64,000 nt of DNA from an uncultured Lachnospiraceae bacterium (GCA_947648875.1 CANSPM010000005.1:1-64000); one strand, 5' to 3'; positions 30,925 to 41,886 are shown, counted from the first letter of the stretch. The notes: generated from the letters alone by a model not told the origin. Made by a program: numbers and translations.

Positions 30925-33900
30925 TTATCTTGCCGCTGCAGCTTTTACCGGCACAACCCTTTTATCCTTCTTTATGAAAAGTATAAAGGAAATGCAGGCC
31001 AAGCCCATAGCCAGGAACCACTTGGGATGTATTCCGTCACCTGTCTTAGGCGTGCTATCCTGAATCGTTCCTGCGGACAGATCCGTTGTATCCACATAGA
31101 TCACATAGGGTGAAAAATGTGTAGCCGTAAAGCTAATGCAGGGTACTCCGTTTATTGTGGTAAATCTGGGTGTCAGTTTATCCAATCTGTTGTTTATCAC
31201 ACCGGCAACCTTGTTATTACCCGCATAAGGAATCAAAGAGTCCGGAATGGGCAAGGTAATATCCACTGCCAGGCCGGTGGTATCCGTTATCTTGGTTGTC
31301 CCGGTGGAATCATAGAGACTGATATCCATGGGGAAATAGGAGACCTTTGTCAGATCACCGTATTCATTCATAAGAGCCTGTAACGCGGCTTCTGTCGCAT
31401 TGGCGTCCTCCGAAATCTTCACCACAAAATTATCCGAAGATCCGTTGACCGTCACAGAGGCCTGCCCTGTGTTGGACAACCCGTTCTTGGTGATCACAAG
31501 TGTCGTACTGCCGTTGTTTGTGGAAGTCCCTGTACTATTATTATTGTTGTTATTGCTGCCCCCCGTGCTACCGCCAGGCCGCGTTACAGTACTACTGTTG
31601 GTCTTCGACCTGTAATTCGCAGTCATGACGACATTGGATGCCGGCATAATCAGCACGGTTCCCATCGCGTCCTTGCTGGCCACCAGCGCCGTGGCAGGTT
31701 CCACCGTCCACCCGCTGAACTCCGAATTGTTGCTGGGGTTATCCGCAATTACTATAACCTGTGCACCTTCTATATAGCTACCGGAACCGGAACCGTTCCT
31801 TACTGTCAGTGTAAAGATTCCCGGTGCAGGGCTGGGAGAGGGTGTCGGTGAGGCGGCCGGAGGCTGATTAGGTCCCGGCGTAGCCGTAGGTCCCGGTGTC
31901 GCTGTAGGTCCCGGTGTCGCAGTGGGGCCAGGTGTTGCCGTAGGTACGGGGGTCTGATTCGGATCCGGTGTCCTGTTCGGATCAGGTGTCTGGTTCGGAT
32001 TAGGTGTCTGGTTCGGATCCGGTGTTGCATTAGGATCAGGCGTAGGAGTAGGCAGTAATCCCGTATACTCATACTGCGCATAAGTATCCATATCCCTGTC
32101 AATCACCGAGATATCCGGCAGCCAACCTGTAAAAGTGTAGCCAGGTCGTTCAGGTATCTTAATATCCGGAATCATATCACCAGGCGCCACACGAACCGAG
32201 TAAAACAGATTATCGTTCTTGCCGGTCTCTTCGTTCCAGGCATAGAAATTGATCGTAAATTTACCCTCGTCAGAATCAATTTTCTCATATTTCGCATATA
32301 CAGTTATGTCACTCTGAATATTTGTAATAGGAGGAGCCCATCCTATGAATCGATAACCTTCTTTGGAAGGCGTCAATCCCTTTGCATCCTCTCCGGGAAA
32401 AACACGTTCCGTACCCAATACAGTCAGGCCGTCATCATCCATAAAAGTAACCGTAAACTTGGATTCCTCCAAATCGTCCGCTTTGTACCGGGCTTCAATG
32501 ATAGTGTCCTTACCAATATCCTCATAGCTGGGATACCAACCCTGGAATGTATAGCCTTCGAATACCGGCAGCTTATCATCAGGCGGAACCGCATCTTCTC
32601 CGGCAACTACCTTCTGAATATCCAGCGTGTCATAATCTCCCACCAGATCTGCGGGATTCTTAGGTGCGACAAAAGTAACCTCAAATTCAATTACCAGCGG
32701 CTTATCAATGGGATTAATATTTTCGTTGCTGGGGCTGGTGGCATACATATATGCAGTGCTGGGATTTTCACAGGAAAATTCAATAGTGTGATAATTATCC
32801 CTGTAAATCCCGTCATGCTCTTTGCTCGTGTCATTCGGAGGCGTAGTGTCGTCCGCTACATCTTTAGGACTGTTGCCTGTTGTATTGAATGCCTCTGGAT
32901 CAATATAGGAGACGCTGGCCGGAATATCTACCATACTGATCTTACTGTTTTTAAATGCGTTTACCTTTATCTGCTGACAGGTTTTCGGCAGATATACGGC
33001 AAACAGATTGTTTGTCGCAGGACTGTTCTTATCAACACTGTCCCCGGCAAAAGCATATTCGGGCACCTCTGTGATGGAGGACTGGCTCAGATCCACTATA
33101 CCTACATTTGTATTGTAGAATGCCTCTCTGGCAATTCCTGTAACCCCTGCCATCTCATCGGCTTTAATATAGGTGGAACCATTGCTCTTTCCTCTGGCTT
33201 CCAGACATTCCACCACCGTACTCTTCTGGTCACCGTTCATGCCATAAATGATTGAGTCTATGCAGGCGAAATTGGGACCGCCCTGGAAACTCACATCCTT
33301 TACATAGGTACAACCGGCAAAAGGTCTCACACCCATGGCGTTCACATTGGAGGAAATCTCAACCGTCTCCAGTTTTTCACAGCCCATAAAAGCATGATCT
33401 CCTATAGACGAAGTCTCTCCCAATATATATACGCTCTTTAAACTCTTGCAATCCTTGAAGGTCTCTGCCGGAATCTCAGCTATACCTCTGGTAGTAATGG
33501 ACTTATCCGGTTCACTTTTACCTACTTCTTTCTTTGCAAACAAACCATTTTGTACCGCCTCAATTCCTTGGGGCAGTTCAATGCTGAGGGCCGCGTTTAT
33601 AATTGCCCTTTCATTTTCCGTCATGGGACTGGTATCAGTACCCTCATACTTTCCTATTGCCTTTTTCGCCGCCTCCTCATATTCCTGCGTTATATAAGGA
33701 TAGTTCGCCGCTGTAAATACTGGTGTGGTAGCCTTTAAATCAGCAAATGTAGGGTAATTCGTCAACTCATTCTTATCCGTGTCAGGATTATACTGCACCG
33801 TCAGATTGGTGGGCCAGCCACTATAATAGGTGATATATGTGCGCTCCTGACTTCCCACATTGATATTGTTAGCCGGATTCATAGCGTAATCAAAGGGACC

Positions 33901-36069
33901 GCTGGCATAAGATATATCTCCTGTAAATGTCAGTTTTACATCGCTTCCTATCGCCTGATCCGGACATGTACTTTGATGAAGCGTCACATCCTGTGTCTTA
34001 AACGCGTTAGCGCCTATCTTACATTGCACCGGGCTCTCAAAAATCACATGTTCCAGGTGATGACATCCCTTAAATGCTTCATCCGCAATCGTCAATACGG
34101 AGGAAGGAATTGTGATCTTTTTCAATGCACAGTTATTCCTGAAACTGCTTGAATTGATGGCCGTGATCCGGTAAGGTCCAATGGTAGAAGGCATTACTAC
34201 AGTGGACATTCCGTCATCCAGATGACAGTATATTAATTCGTTTTTGGAGTTAACCCTGTAAATCGCCTGTTTTTGGCCTGTAGGATCATCAGGGTCTTTT
34301 ATCACGATCTCATAGACATCCTCCTTTAAATATTTAAAAGCAATACTGTTGTCATTGGCTGTCTTATGAAGTCCGCCTGACGGCTTATCACCTGTCAGCG
34401 CCCTGTTCACTCCCTCAAAATAGAACGTCGAGGGCACCATCTTCTTAAAATCTTCAAAAGTAAAATCCTTGCTGCTGTCATCCGGAACTTTACCTGGTAC
34501 AAAATTGGCATTTTCATTGATTACTGTTAGGGACTGTAGCGAAGTACAGCCATATACCATGCTGAGTTCCAGCTGGTCGCTGGATACATTGCTGGGAATT
34601 GTCAGGCTGGTAAGGCTTCTACAGTTCATAAAGACATGGTCACCGATTGTGTTCAGTGCTTTTATCTCATCTTCACTGTGCAGACCAATCTCCGCCAGAG
34701 CATAACAATTCTCAAACGCACCATCCCCTATTTTTGCCACTGACACAGGCATATTAAAAGAACGCAGACTCTGACAATTATAGAAAGCATGGTCCCCAAT
34801 CCCGGCAAGGTTGCTGTGTAAATCCGTATTAATCTCTTTAATATTTATACAGCCATCAAAAGCATGGTTCCCGATTGCCCGCAGACCATTGCCCAACGTA
34901 ATGCTCTGTAAGGAACTACAATCAGCAAAAGCATAGTTGCCAATACCAATCAGATTATTTCCAACCTTCAAGTTGACTACGTTTCCACTTTTTCCTTGGA
35001 AAACGCCCTTGATACTGGAAGTGTTTTCAGGTGTGATCCAATCGCTGATCGTTGTCTTATTATCTGCGCTGATGGATACCGACTGGCTGGCTATATGCGC
35101 CACCGCAACATTTATGATCCACTGCTTACTGGAATCATCACCCACTTGTTCAAACTGTTGGGAATCCTTACTGTCATAACTCTTATAACTGTCCGTATTA
35201 ATTGTACCGTCAGGATTATGGGCCGCCTTAAGTGTATAAAAATCTTTCAGTTCATACTTGCCCCAGCCCTTTTCGGTTTTATCACTATAATAACAGGGCA
35301 GATACTCCGATGTGACTATGGGCTTTGTGAGATCATCCGTCTTAATCGTAACATCTCTCTCAACCGTTTCCCACACAGGATTTCCGTCTTTATCTACCTT
35401 CTGCTGTTCCTTCGGCGTGCCATCATCATTATACACCGGCTTTCCATCAGCGCCAAGTACCGCCTCCATCTGAGGTTTCCTGTCGCCCATGGCGGAACTC
35501 CATTTGTCCACTTCAACCTCTTTGTTATCTTTCAATACATAAAACAAATGCTTTTCCGTAACTTCCTGCTGCTCATAGGTAGGCTCACCTGTCACCGGAT
35601 CCAACACCGGTGTATCCTTCCTCCAAAACAGGAAATTACCTGCTCTTCCCACGGCTACATATCCTCTGCCGCCGGACCCCAGATTGGATGTAAACAAATC
35701 GTACACTTCCACCTCATTGGGAATTTCCAGTGTATTGCCCTCCAGGCTGTTGGGAGGATTATATCCCACGATCACTGCGTTTCTTGTGCCTGCATGAGGA
35801 TTGCTGCTGTCATTTGACACATACGCAAACTGGAAGACACCGTCACCCGTGGCATATACTTTCTCATCCGCCCTTAATTTGGGAATACCGCTTTCCGCCT
35901 CGCTCACAGTCACCTTCAGATCAGCCGTTGCCTCTCCCGATGCCTGCAAACCGTCTACCGGAATTGCCGCTACCGCAATGGCAGACGCCAGGAACAGAGC
36001 TCCCAAAGTCTTCCTTACTCTCTTTCTTAATCTTCTGCTTTTCATAGTCTTCGCCATCTTAACAACCAT
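30925..36069 (-). CDS. Large BspA-like LRR surface protein with InlB-B-like repeats, PT-rich linker and TPKTG sorting signal
   Basis: IGNYAFADCSSLQSITLGNGLRAIG units; TFQGWYPSYEDIGKDT units; (PDPNQTP)n; TPKTGDGIHPKW + TM + KKDKR. Confidence 0.88.
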   Translation of the reverse strand: MVVKMAKTMKSRRLRKRVRKTLGALFLASAIAVAAIPVDGLQASGEATADLKVTVSEAESGIPKLRADEKVYATGDGVFQFAYVSNDSSNPHAGTRNAVIVGYNPPNSLEGNTLEIPNEVEVYDLFTSNLGSGGRGYVAVGRAGNFLFWRKDTPVLDPVTGEPTYEQQEVTEKHLFYVLKDNKEVEVDKWSSAMGDRKPQMEAVLGADGKPVYNDDGTPKEQQKVDKDGNPVWETVERDVTIKTDDLTKPIVTSEYLPCYYSDKTEKGWGKYELKDFYTLKAAHNPDGTINTDSYKSYDSKDSQQFEQVGDDSSKQWIINVAVAHIASQSVSISADNKTTISDWITPENTSSIKGVFQGKSGNVVNLKVGNNLIGIGNYAFADCSSLQSITLGNGLRAIGNHAFDGCINIKEINTDLHSNLAGIGDHAFYNCQSLRSFNMPVSVAKIGDGAFENCYALAEIGLHSEDEIKALNTIGDHVFMNCRSLTSLTIPSNVSSDQLELSMVYGCTSLQSLTVINENANFVPGKVPDDSSKDFTFEDFKKMVPSTFYFEGVNRALTGDKPSGGLHKTANDNSIAFKYLKEDVYEIVIKDPDDPTGQKQAIYRVNSKNELIYCHLDDGMSTVVMPSTIGPYRITAINSSSFRNNCALKKITIPSSVLTIADEAFKGCHHLEHVIFESPVQCKIGANAFKTQDVTLHQSTCPDQAIGSDVKLTFTGDISYASGPFDYAMNPANNINVGSQERTYITYYSGWPTNLTVQYNPDTDKNELTNYPTFADLKATTPVFTAANYPYITQEYEEAAKKAIGKYEGTDTSPMTENERAIINAALSIELPQGIEAVQNGLFAKKEVGKSEPDKSITTRGIAEIPAETFKDCKSLKSVYILGETSSIGDHAFMGCEKLETVEISSNVNAMGVRPFAGCTYVKDVSFQGGPNFACIDSIIYGMNGDQKSTVVECLEARGKSNGSTYIKADEMAGVTGIAREAFYNTNVGIVDLSQSSITEVPEYAFAGDSVDKNSPATNNLFAVYLPKTCQQIKVNAFKNSKISMVDIPASVSYIDPEAFNTTGNSPKDVADDTTPPNDTSKEHDGIYRDNYHTIEFSCENPSTAYMYATSPSNENINPIDKPLVIEFEVTFVAPKNPADLVGDYDTLDIQKVVAGEDAVPPDDKLPVFEGYTFQGWYPSYEDIGKDTIIEARYKADDLEESKFTVTFMDDDGLTVLGTERVFPGEDAKGLTPSKEGYRFIGWAPPITNIQSDITVYAKYEKIDSDEGKFTINFYAWNEETGKNDNLFYSVRVAPGDMIPDIKIPERPGYTFTGWLPDISVIDRDMDTYAQYEYTGLLPTPTPDPNATPDPNQTPNPNQTPDPNRTPDPNQTPVPTATPGPTATPGPTATPGPTATPGPNQPPAASPTPSPSPAPGIFTLTVRNGSGSGSYIEGAQVIVIADNPSNNSEFSGWTVEPATALVASKDAMGTVLIMPASNVVMTANYRSKTNSSTVTRPGGSTGGSNNNNNNSTGTSTNNGSTTLVITKNGLSNTGQASVTVNGSSDNFVVKISEDANATEAALQALMNEYGDLTKVSYFPMDISLYDSTGTTKITDTTGLAVDITLPIPDSLIPYAGNNKVAGVINNRLDKLTPRFTTINGVPCISFTATHFSPYVIYVDTTDLSAGTIQDSTPKTGDGIHPKWFLAMGLACISFILFIKKDKRVVPVKAAAAR

Positions 36070-36142
36070 TTCCTTTCCAATGACTGTCCAGTCAAATCTT
36101 TATATTGTCTGCCCTATAGGCGCTACACATTGTCTGTTTCAG

Positions 36143-37330
36143 TCAGCTTTCCACCCGTTTGGCTACCACCACGAATCTCCCGTCACTCACATAGTAGTCG
36201 CAGGTGGACAGGGTCAGCAGATGATCTCCATAGCTGGCCGTCACCCCTGTGTCATACAGAGACATGGCCGCCATCTCCTGCATATTGGAGTCGAACTCCT
36301 GCTGGCTCCCGGCGTCTATAAACTGGTAATACTTGAAAATCACGTCCTCTTCACTGTAAATCTTCGAGCGAAACACATACATGACTTCATATGTACCCTT
36401 CTCATAGATTGAGTCAAACTGAATCACCGGATGTTCTTTATAATATTCTTCAGAACTGTATTTGTCCAGCGTACCGAACATATTGCCGCTCTTCATATGG
36501 TGCCCGTAAATAATCAGGTTGGTACTGGGCTCCAGCACATCACAGTCCTTGTCAAGAAAAAGCGCCCCGTTTCTGTCTGTCTGCTGGTCAAAATTGTGAT
36601 TCAGATAGTACTCATTGTTCGTTGTCTGCATAACAGGGTAATCTATCTTTGTATCGTCAATTTTCAGCCATCCGATTAGCCTTTTGTTGCTATTATATAA
36701 ATTTTTATATTCGTCTAGGATTTCCGGGATCACCCGCTCCCCCTCTTCCGTGTAATGAATCAGGGGACCACCGGTCACTTCCTGAATGGGCAGATCCTGT
36801 GCCCTCTCCCGAAAAGCCGCCAGGCGGGCAAATTCCCGCTCCGTTCTGGACGCCTCATAGGTATATATGCCAAAATATCCCAGACATCCCACCGCAACCA
36901 CGCTACACAGAAGAGCCAGTCTTTTTCGGATTTTCTCCCTGCGCTGAAGTTCCTCCTGCACAAACCTTTCCATCTGAGCGTCCTGTCCCGGTTTTTCCGG
37001 CGGCGACTGCGCCGCTTTCCTTTTGCCCGGAGACTGCCCTGAAGACTTCTTTGCCGCCTGCCTTCCCTTCCGCTTACCTGCGGCAGACGACGAATTTGTG
37101 AGCTGCTGCAATGCCTCCTCCGCTTCCTCCATGAAATCCTGTCCAAGCAAAGTGAGGAAAGGATATTTTTTCTGTTGTAAAGCCTTGACCAGCTGGGAAA
37201 GCTGACTGCGGTTCTGAAAGTCTATCTGCTCCCGCAGCTGGTCGATCACCTTTTTGTCTCGGAGAGCTCTTCGGTAATCCGCCTCTGTGCGAAACTGTCT
37301 CCCCTCCACAATATAAACCTTCTGTGCCAT
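36143..37330 (-). CDS. Class B sortase
   Basis: One TM, IIYGHHMKSGNMFGTLDKYS, catalytic LTLSTCDYYVSDGRFVVVAKRV. Confidence 0.9.
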   Translation of the reverse strand: MAQKVYIVEGRQFRTEADYRRALRDKKVIDQLREQIDFQNRSQLSQLVKALQQKKYPFLTLLGQDFMEEAEEALQQLTNSSSAAGKRKGRQAAKKSSGQSPGKRKAAQSPPEKPGQDAQMERFVQEELQRREKIRKRLALLCSVVAVGCLGYFGIYTYEASRTEREFARLAAFRERAQDLPIQEVTGGPLIHYTEEGERVIPEILDEYKNLYNSNKRLIGWLKIDDTKIDYPVMQTTNNEYYLNHNFDQQTDRNGALFLDKDCDVLEPSTNLIIYGHHMKSGNMFGTLDKYSSEEYYKEHPVIQFDSIYEKGTYEVMYVFRSKIYSEEDVIFKYYQFIDAGSQQEFDSNMQEMAAMSLYDTGVTASYGDHLLTLSTCDYYVSDGRFVVVAKRVES

Positions 37331-37520
37331 AATCTGCCTGCTCTGCTCCTGTCCCTGTCAGAAACATATGTATCCACATTTATTTCATATCACTTCTATT
37401 TTACTATATGTTCAGATTTATGCAAGTGTTTTTCGCAATATCTTGTTAATAATTGCAGATGGCCTTCCATATATAGGAAAATCACGAGACATTCGCCTCG
37501 TGACCCTCTTTCCGCCCGGC

Positions 37521-37850
37521 TTATTCCGTTGCTTTCTCCACACGGCTGATTGCCGACTTCTCCATAGGGATACGACAATTCTTGTTGCTGCCAAACTCCA
37601 CGATCACAGTGTCGTCATCAATGTCAATTACCACTCCATAGAACCCTGCCGTGGTCAGCACGCTGTCTCCGATCTCCAGCGCCGCCAGCATTGCCTGAAC
37701 TTTCTTTTGCTCCTTCTTCTGCGGCCTGAACATAAAGAACCAGATGGCCAGAAAAAACAGGCCATACACGACCACCATAGCCAGTATACTTCCCGTACCG
37801 CCGCCAGCAGGCATGGCCTCCGCGCCCTCACCTGTCAATAAAATACCCAT
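37521..37850 (-). CDS. yajC: Preprotein translocase subunit YajC
   Basis: One TM then FMFRPQKKEQKKVQAMLAALEIGDSVLTTAGFYGVV; next to tgt. Confidence 0.92.
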   Translation of the reverse strand: MGILLTGEGAEAMPAGGGTGSILAMVVVYGLFFLAIWFFMFRPQKKEQKKVQAMLAALEIGDSVLTTAGFYGVVIDIDDDTVIVEFGSNKNCRIPMEKSAISRVEKATE

Positions 37851-38059
37851 ATCCGTTTTCCTCCTGATTTAGAGTTCCGCATATCTTGTCTTTGCACTCA
37901 TTGTATTACTATACACAATAATCTGTTCCGGGACAAGTGCTTTGATAAAAAATTAAGAAAAAGTTTATGATACCCACAAACAGGCAGATGCCGTCCCTGC
38001 CCGGCGTATTTGCCCGATTACGCCACATGTCCCGGGTGGAAATTGCATGACTGAAACAT

Positions 38060-39214
38060 TCATCCTGAGATCTCCGACTCTGGCACAGCCATCCCCGCCA
38101 GCTTCTCCCGCTTGTAGGCAGCAAACCGTCCCTGGTCCAGTGCGTCCCTGATCTCCGCCATCATTGTATTGTAAAAATACAGATTGTGCAGCACGCAAAG
38201 ACGCATACCCAGCATCTCCTTTGCCTTCAACAGATGCCGAATATATGCCCGGGAGTACCGCCTACAGGCCGGACAGCCACAGCCCTCCTCAATAGGCCGC
38301 CCGTCCAGTTCATATTTGGCATTGAACAGATTGATCTTCCCATGTCCCGTATACAGATGCCCATGTCTGCCGTTCCTGCTGGGGTACACACAGTCAAAAA
38401 AATCCACGCCCCGTTCCACGCTCTCCAGTATATTGGCCGGAGTTCCTACTCCCATGAGATAGGTTGGTTTATCCGTTGGCAAATACGGCACCACTTCCTC
38501 CAGAATATGATACATCTCCTGATGCGTTTCCCCGACGGCCAGTCCTCCTACGGCATAGCCGTCCAGTTCCATCTCCCGGATGCGCCTGGCATGCTCGATG
38601 CGAATGTCATCATAGACGGCCCCCTGATTGATTCCAAAGAGCAGCTGCTCCCGATTGATGGTGTCCTCCAGCTCGTTCAGCCGCCGCATCTCCCGCTTGC
38701 AGCGCTCCAGCCAACGGGTGGTGCGTTCTACAGACGCCTGGACATAGGACTTCTCCGCCTTGCTGGGAGCACACTCGTCAAAGGCCATGGCAATCGTGGA
38801 AGCCAGGTTAGACTGAATCCGCATGCTCTCCTCCGGTCCCATAAAAATCCTGCGCCCATCTATATGGGAGTTAAAATACACCCCCTCCTCCTTAATCTTG
38901 CGCAGTCCCGCCAGAGAAAAAACCTGGAAACCACCTGAATCCGTGAGTATAGGCTTATTCCAAGACATAAAACGATGCAGACCTCCCATCTGCTTTACCA
39001 CGATATCCCCCGGTCGCACATGCAGATGATATGTATTGGACAATTCCACCTGCGTCCCTATCTCCTCCAAATCCTCCGTGGATACAGCTCCCTTGATGGC
39101 GGCCACCGTTCCCACATTCATAAATACCGGAGTCTCAACATTCCCGTGCACAGTGGACAGACGCCCCCTCTTGGCCCTGCCCTCCATTTTTAAAATCTGA
39201 TACATATATCTCAA
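38060..39214 (-). CDS. tgt: tRNA-guanine transglycosylase
   Basis: ILTDSGGFQVFSLAGLRKI, VKQMGGLHRFM, GCGCPACRRYSRAYIRHL. Confidence 0.95.
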   Translation of the reverse strand: MRYMYQILKMEGRAKRGRLSTVHGNVETPVFMNVGTVAAIKGAVSTEDLEEIGTQVELSNTYHLHVRPGDIVVKQMGGLHRFMSWNKPILTDSGGFQVFSLAGLRKIKEEGVYFNSHIDGRRIFMGPEESMRIQSNLASTIAMAFDECAPSKAEKSYVQASVERTTRWLERCKREMRRLNELEDTINREQLLFGINQGAVYDDIRIEHARRIREMELDGYAVGGLAVGETHQEMYHILEEVVPYLPTDKPTYLMGVGTPANILESVERGVDFFDCVYPSRNGRHGHLYTGHGKINLFNAKYELDGRPIEEGCGCPACRRYSRAYIRHLLKAKEMLGMRLCVLHNLYFYNTMMAEIRDALDQGRFAAYKREKLAGMAVPESEISG

Positions 39215-39300
39215 ATCCTCCGCAAACTCTCCCCTTTCGGGGAACCGTGTGTTTATCTTAACACAGCTATTTCAAATCCGCATCCTTTTTTTACGAAAAG

Positions 39301-39329
39301 TTGCTATTTTTTTTTAAATTCGCTATAAT
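39301..39329 (+). promoter_or_regulatory. Putative sigma-A promoter for aroC
   Basis: TTGCTA-N17-TATAAT about 150 bp upstream of the aroC ATG. Confidence 0.7.
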
Positions 39330-39478
39330 CTATAGGAAAATATGGATATGTTAAAACAGATGCCTCGCCGCCATCGCTTGCAACAATAAAAACAGACTTA
39401 GCCTGTTTCCCACATGGCTATTATTCCGTAAGTCTTGCGGGGCAGCGGACATAAAGACTCAGATAAGGAGAAAACATC

Positions 39479-40579
39479 ATGGCTGGATCAACTTTTGGCA
39501 ATTTATTCCGTATTACCACCTGGGGAGAATCCCATGGGGCCGCTCTGGGAGTGGTCATTGACGGCTGTCCCGCAGGACTGGCTTTGACGGAGGCGGATAT
39601 CCAACGCTATCTGGACCGACGCAAACCCGGTCAAAGTAAAATCACCACCTCCCGAAACGAGGCGGATCAGGTGGAAATCCTCTCCGGCGTGTTTGATGGC
39701 CGCGCCACAGGCACTCCCATCTCCCTGCTGGTGCGCAACACCTCTCAGATTTCCAGAGATTACAGTGAGATCGCCTCCTGCTATCGTCCCGGCCATGCGG
39801 ATTACACTTTTGACCGTAAATATGGTTTCCGGGATTACCGGGGAGGCGGACGTTCCTCTGGCAGAGAGACCCTCGGCAGAGTAGCGGCAGGAGCCATTGC
39901 ATGCAAAGTCTTGAAACAGCTGGGTATAGAGGTCTGTGCCTACACCCGCTCAATCGGCCCTGTATCCATAGACCCTGCACGTTTTGAAGCCGATGCCATC
40001 TCTTCAACCCGCACCGCCATGCCTGACCGCGCGGCGGATGCCCGGGCAGTGGCTTACCTGGAGGAAGCCATAAAACGTCTGGATTCCGTAGGCGGTGTCA
40101 TGGAGTGCCGCGTGTCAGGAGTTCCCGCCGGAATCGGTGATCCCGTATTCCGCAAACTGGATGCCCTTCTGGCCCAGGCCGTCATGTCCATAGGCGCGGT
40201 AAAAGCAGTGGAGATTGGCGATGGTGTTGCTGTGTCCACCCGCTACGGCAGCGAGAACAACGACGCCTTCCGCATGGAACAGAACAGAGTGACAAAGGCC
40301 ACCAATCACGCGGGCGGCATTCTGGGAGGTATCAGCGACGGCAGCGACATACTGATCCGCGCCCATGTGAAACCCACCCCCTCCATCTATGCCCCCCAAC
40401 AGACTGTGGACAACTCCGGTCAGGAAATTGACATACAGATCAAAGGCCGTCACGATCCCATTATCGTCCCAAGAGCCATAGTCGTGCTGGAATGCATGAC
40501 TGCAATTACCCTCCTGGACGCCATGATGGCCAATCTGTGCTGCCGCATGGACAGCCTGGAGTCTTTCTACAGACACTAA
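39479..40579 (+). CDS. aroC: Chorismate synthase
   Basis: [53 protein letters not shown]. Confidence 0.95.
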   Translation: MAGSTFGNLFRITTWGESHGAALGVVIDGCPAGLALTEADIQRYLDRRKPGQSKITTSRNEADQVEILSGVFDGRATGTPISLLVRNTSQISRDYSEIASCYRPGHADYTFDRKYGFRDYRGGGRSSGRETLGRVAAGAIACKVLKQLGIEVCAYTRSIGPVSIDPARFEADAISSTRTAMPDRAADARAVAYLEEAIKRLDSVGGVMECRVSGVPAGIGDPVFRKLDALLAQAVMSIGAVKAVEIGDGVAVSTRYGSENNDAFRMEQNRVTKATNHAGGILGGISDGSDILIRAHVKPTPSIYAPQQTVDNSGQEIDIQIKGRHDPIIVPRAIVVLECMTAITLLDAMMANLCCRMDSLESFYRH

Positions 40580-40737
40580 AATTGATGTTCTGCGTGTGTT
40601 TTGTCGTTATTAACCATAGAATCCACACTCTGTCAGGATTCTATGGTTATGCATAACTGACTTCACACCCTGAGAGCATTCATTTCATGTAAAATAGACT
40701 TCACGCTCAGACAGGGGGTTATTGTCATGTACACAAA

Positions 40738-40784
40738 ACGGCCTTGCCATGACGCCGGGAGGCGGTCTGATATGGCTAGGCCGT
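40738..40784 (-). terminator. Putative terminator hairpin downstream of the lactonase gene
   Basis: Near-perfect long stem ACGGCCT..AGGCCGT with inner stem, followed by TTTTGTG on the minus strand. Confidence 0.6.
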
Positions 40785-40833
40785 ATATATCTTAATACTT
40801 TGAACCCGGATGGCCAGGACAGCTCCTGTTCTC

Positions 40834-41886
40834 TTACACCAGCTTATGGAAAATAATAGAGTTGGGAGCTGCCAGCTTCATCGGTGCGCCGTTCATTGTC
40901 ATCGTCCCGTTTTTTACATCAATTTTAAAGAAGGTCAATGTTCCCGACTCATGGTTCAAAGAAACAATAAACTTGTTGTTGGGGAAAATATCCGCGTCCT
41001 TAGGGAACTCTCCACTGATAGGCAGACAGAAATTCTTGGTCAGCAGACCATCCTCTTTGTTCACATTATATAAAATCACGGAATTATCTCCCGCATTGGA
41101 ACTGAGCAGATAATTGTAATCCATGGAAAAACTCAGCGCGCTGGCCGCGCTTCCCTGCGTTGCATCCTCATTCACCGTAGGAATGCTCTGAACCTTGCTA
41201 AAATACGGAACGCCCTCCCTGTCCTCGTAGGAATACACATCCACACAACACTTCCACTCGTGCACAATATAGACAAAACGACCGTCCTGAGAAATTTTAA
41301 TATGCCGGGGCGCCGCCTCCATCTCACTGCGGATCACGTCGGCAATCCGCAAGGTACCGCCGCGGGGATTAAAAGCATATACATTCACGTGGTCCATACC
41401 CTGGTCTGCCACCAGCAGGTACTTGTTATCATGTGTCATCCGGGCACAGTTGATATGAGGACGGAAATTCCGCTCCGACAGACTCCCCATACCCTTGTGA
41501 TATATTTCATCGGTGATGGAACCCACAGATCCGTCTTCCTCCACTCGCAGCACAGTCAGTTTGCCGTCATGATATCCTGCCACAAAAAGATACTTGTCCG
41601 TATAGTCCGTGGACAGGTAACATCCCCTCATCCCATTGATCGGAGCAAAATTAAGCAATTCCAGACTGCCGTCCTTCATAATCGTATATGCCTCCACTCC
41701 AAAATCCGTTATAGAATACAGGCATTTGCCGTTGTGGGAGATCGTCACATAGGATGAATTAGTGATCTCTACCTTGTCCTTTTCTGTGAAACGTCCCTTC
41801 TCCATATCTACATCATACACTCTGATACCATGGCTGTCCCCCATTGTATAGGTAGATACATACGCAACATATTTCTCTTTCGCCAT
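40834..41886 (-). CDS. Lactonase-family beta-propeller protein (6-phosphogluconolactonase-like)
   Basis: YVSTYTMGDSHGIRVYDVD ... DQGMDHVNVYAFNPRGGTL ... PRHIKISQDGRFVYIVHEW; start chosen by RBS spacing. Confidence 0.85.
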   Translation of the reverse strand: MAKEKYVAYVSTYTMGDSHGIRVYDVDMEKGRFTEKDKVEITNSSYVTISHNGKCLYSITDFGVEAYTIMKDGSLELLNFAPINGMRGCYLSTDYTDKYLFVAGYHDGKLTVLRVEEDGSVGSITDEIYHKGMGSLSERNFRPHINCARMTHDNKYLLVADQGMDHVNVYAFNPRGGTLRIADVIRSEMEAAPRHIKISQDGRFVYIVHEWKCCVDVYSYEDREGVPYFSKVQSIPTVNEDATQGSAASALSFSMDYNYLLSSNAGDNSVILYNVNKEDGLLTKNFCLPISGEFPKDADIFPNNKFIVSLNHESGTLTFFKIDVKNGTMTMNGAPMKLAAPNSIIFHKLV

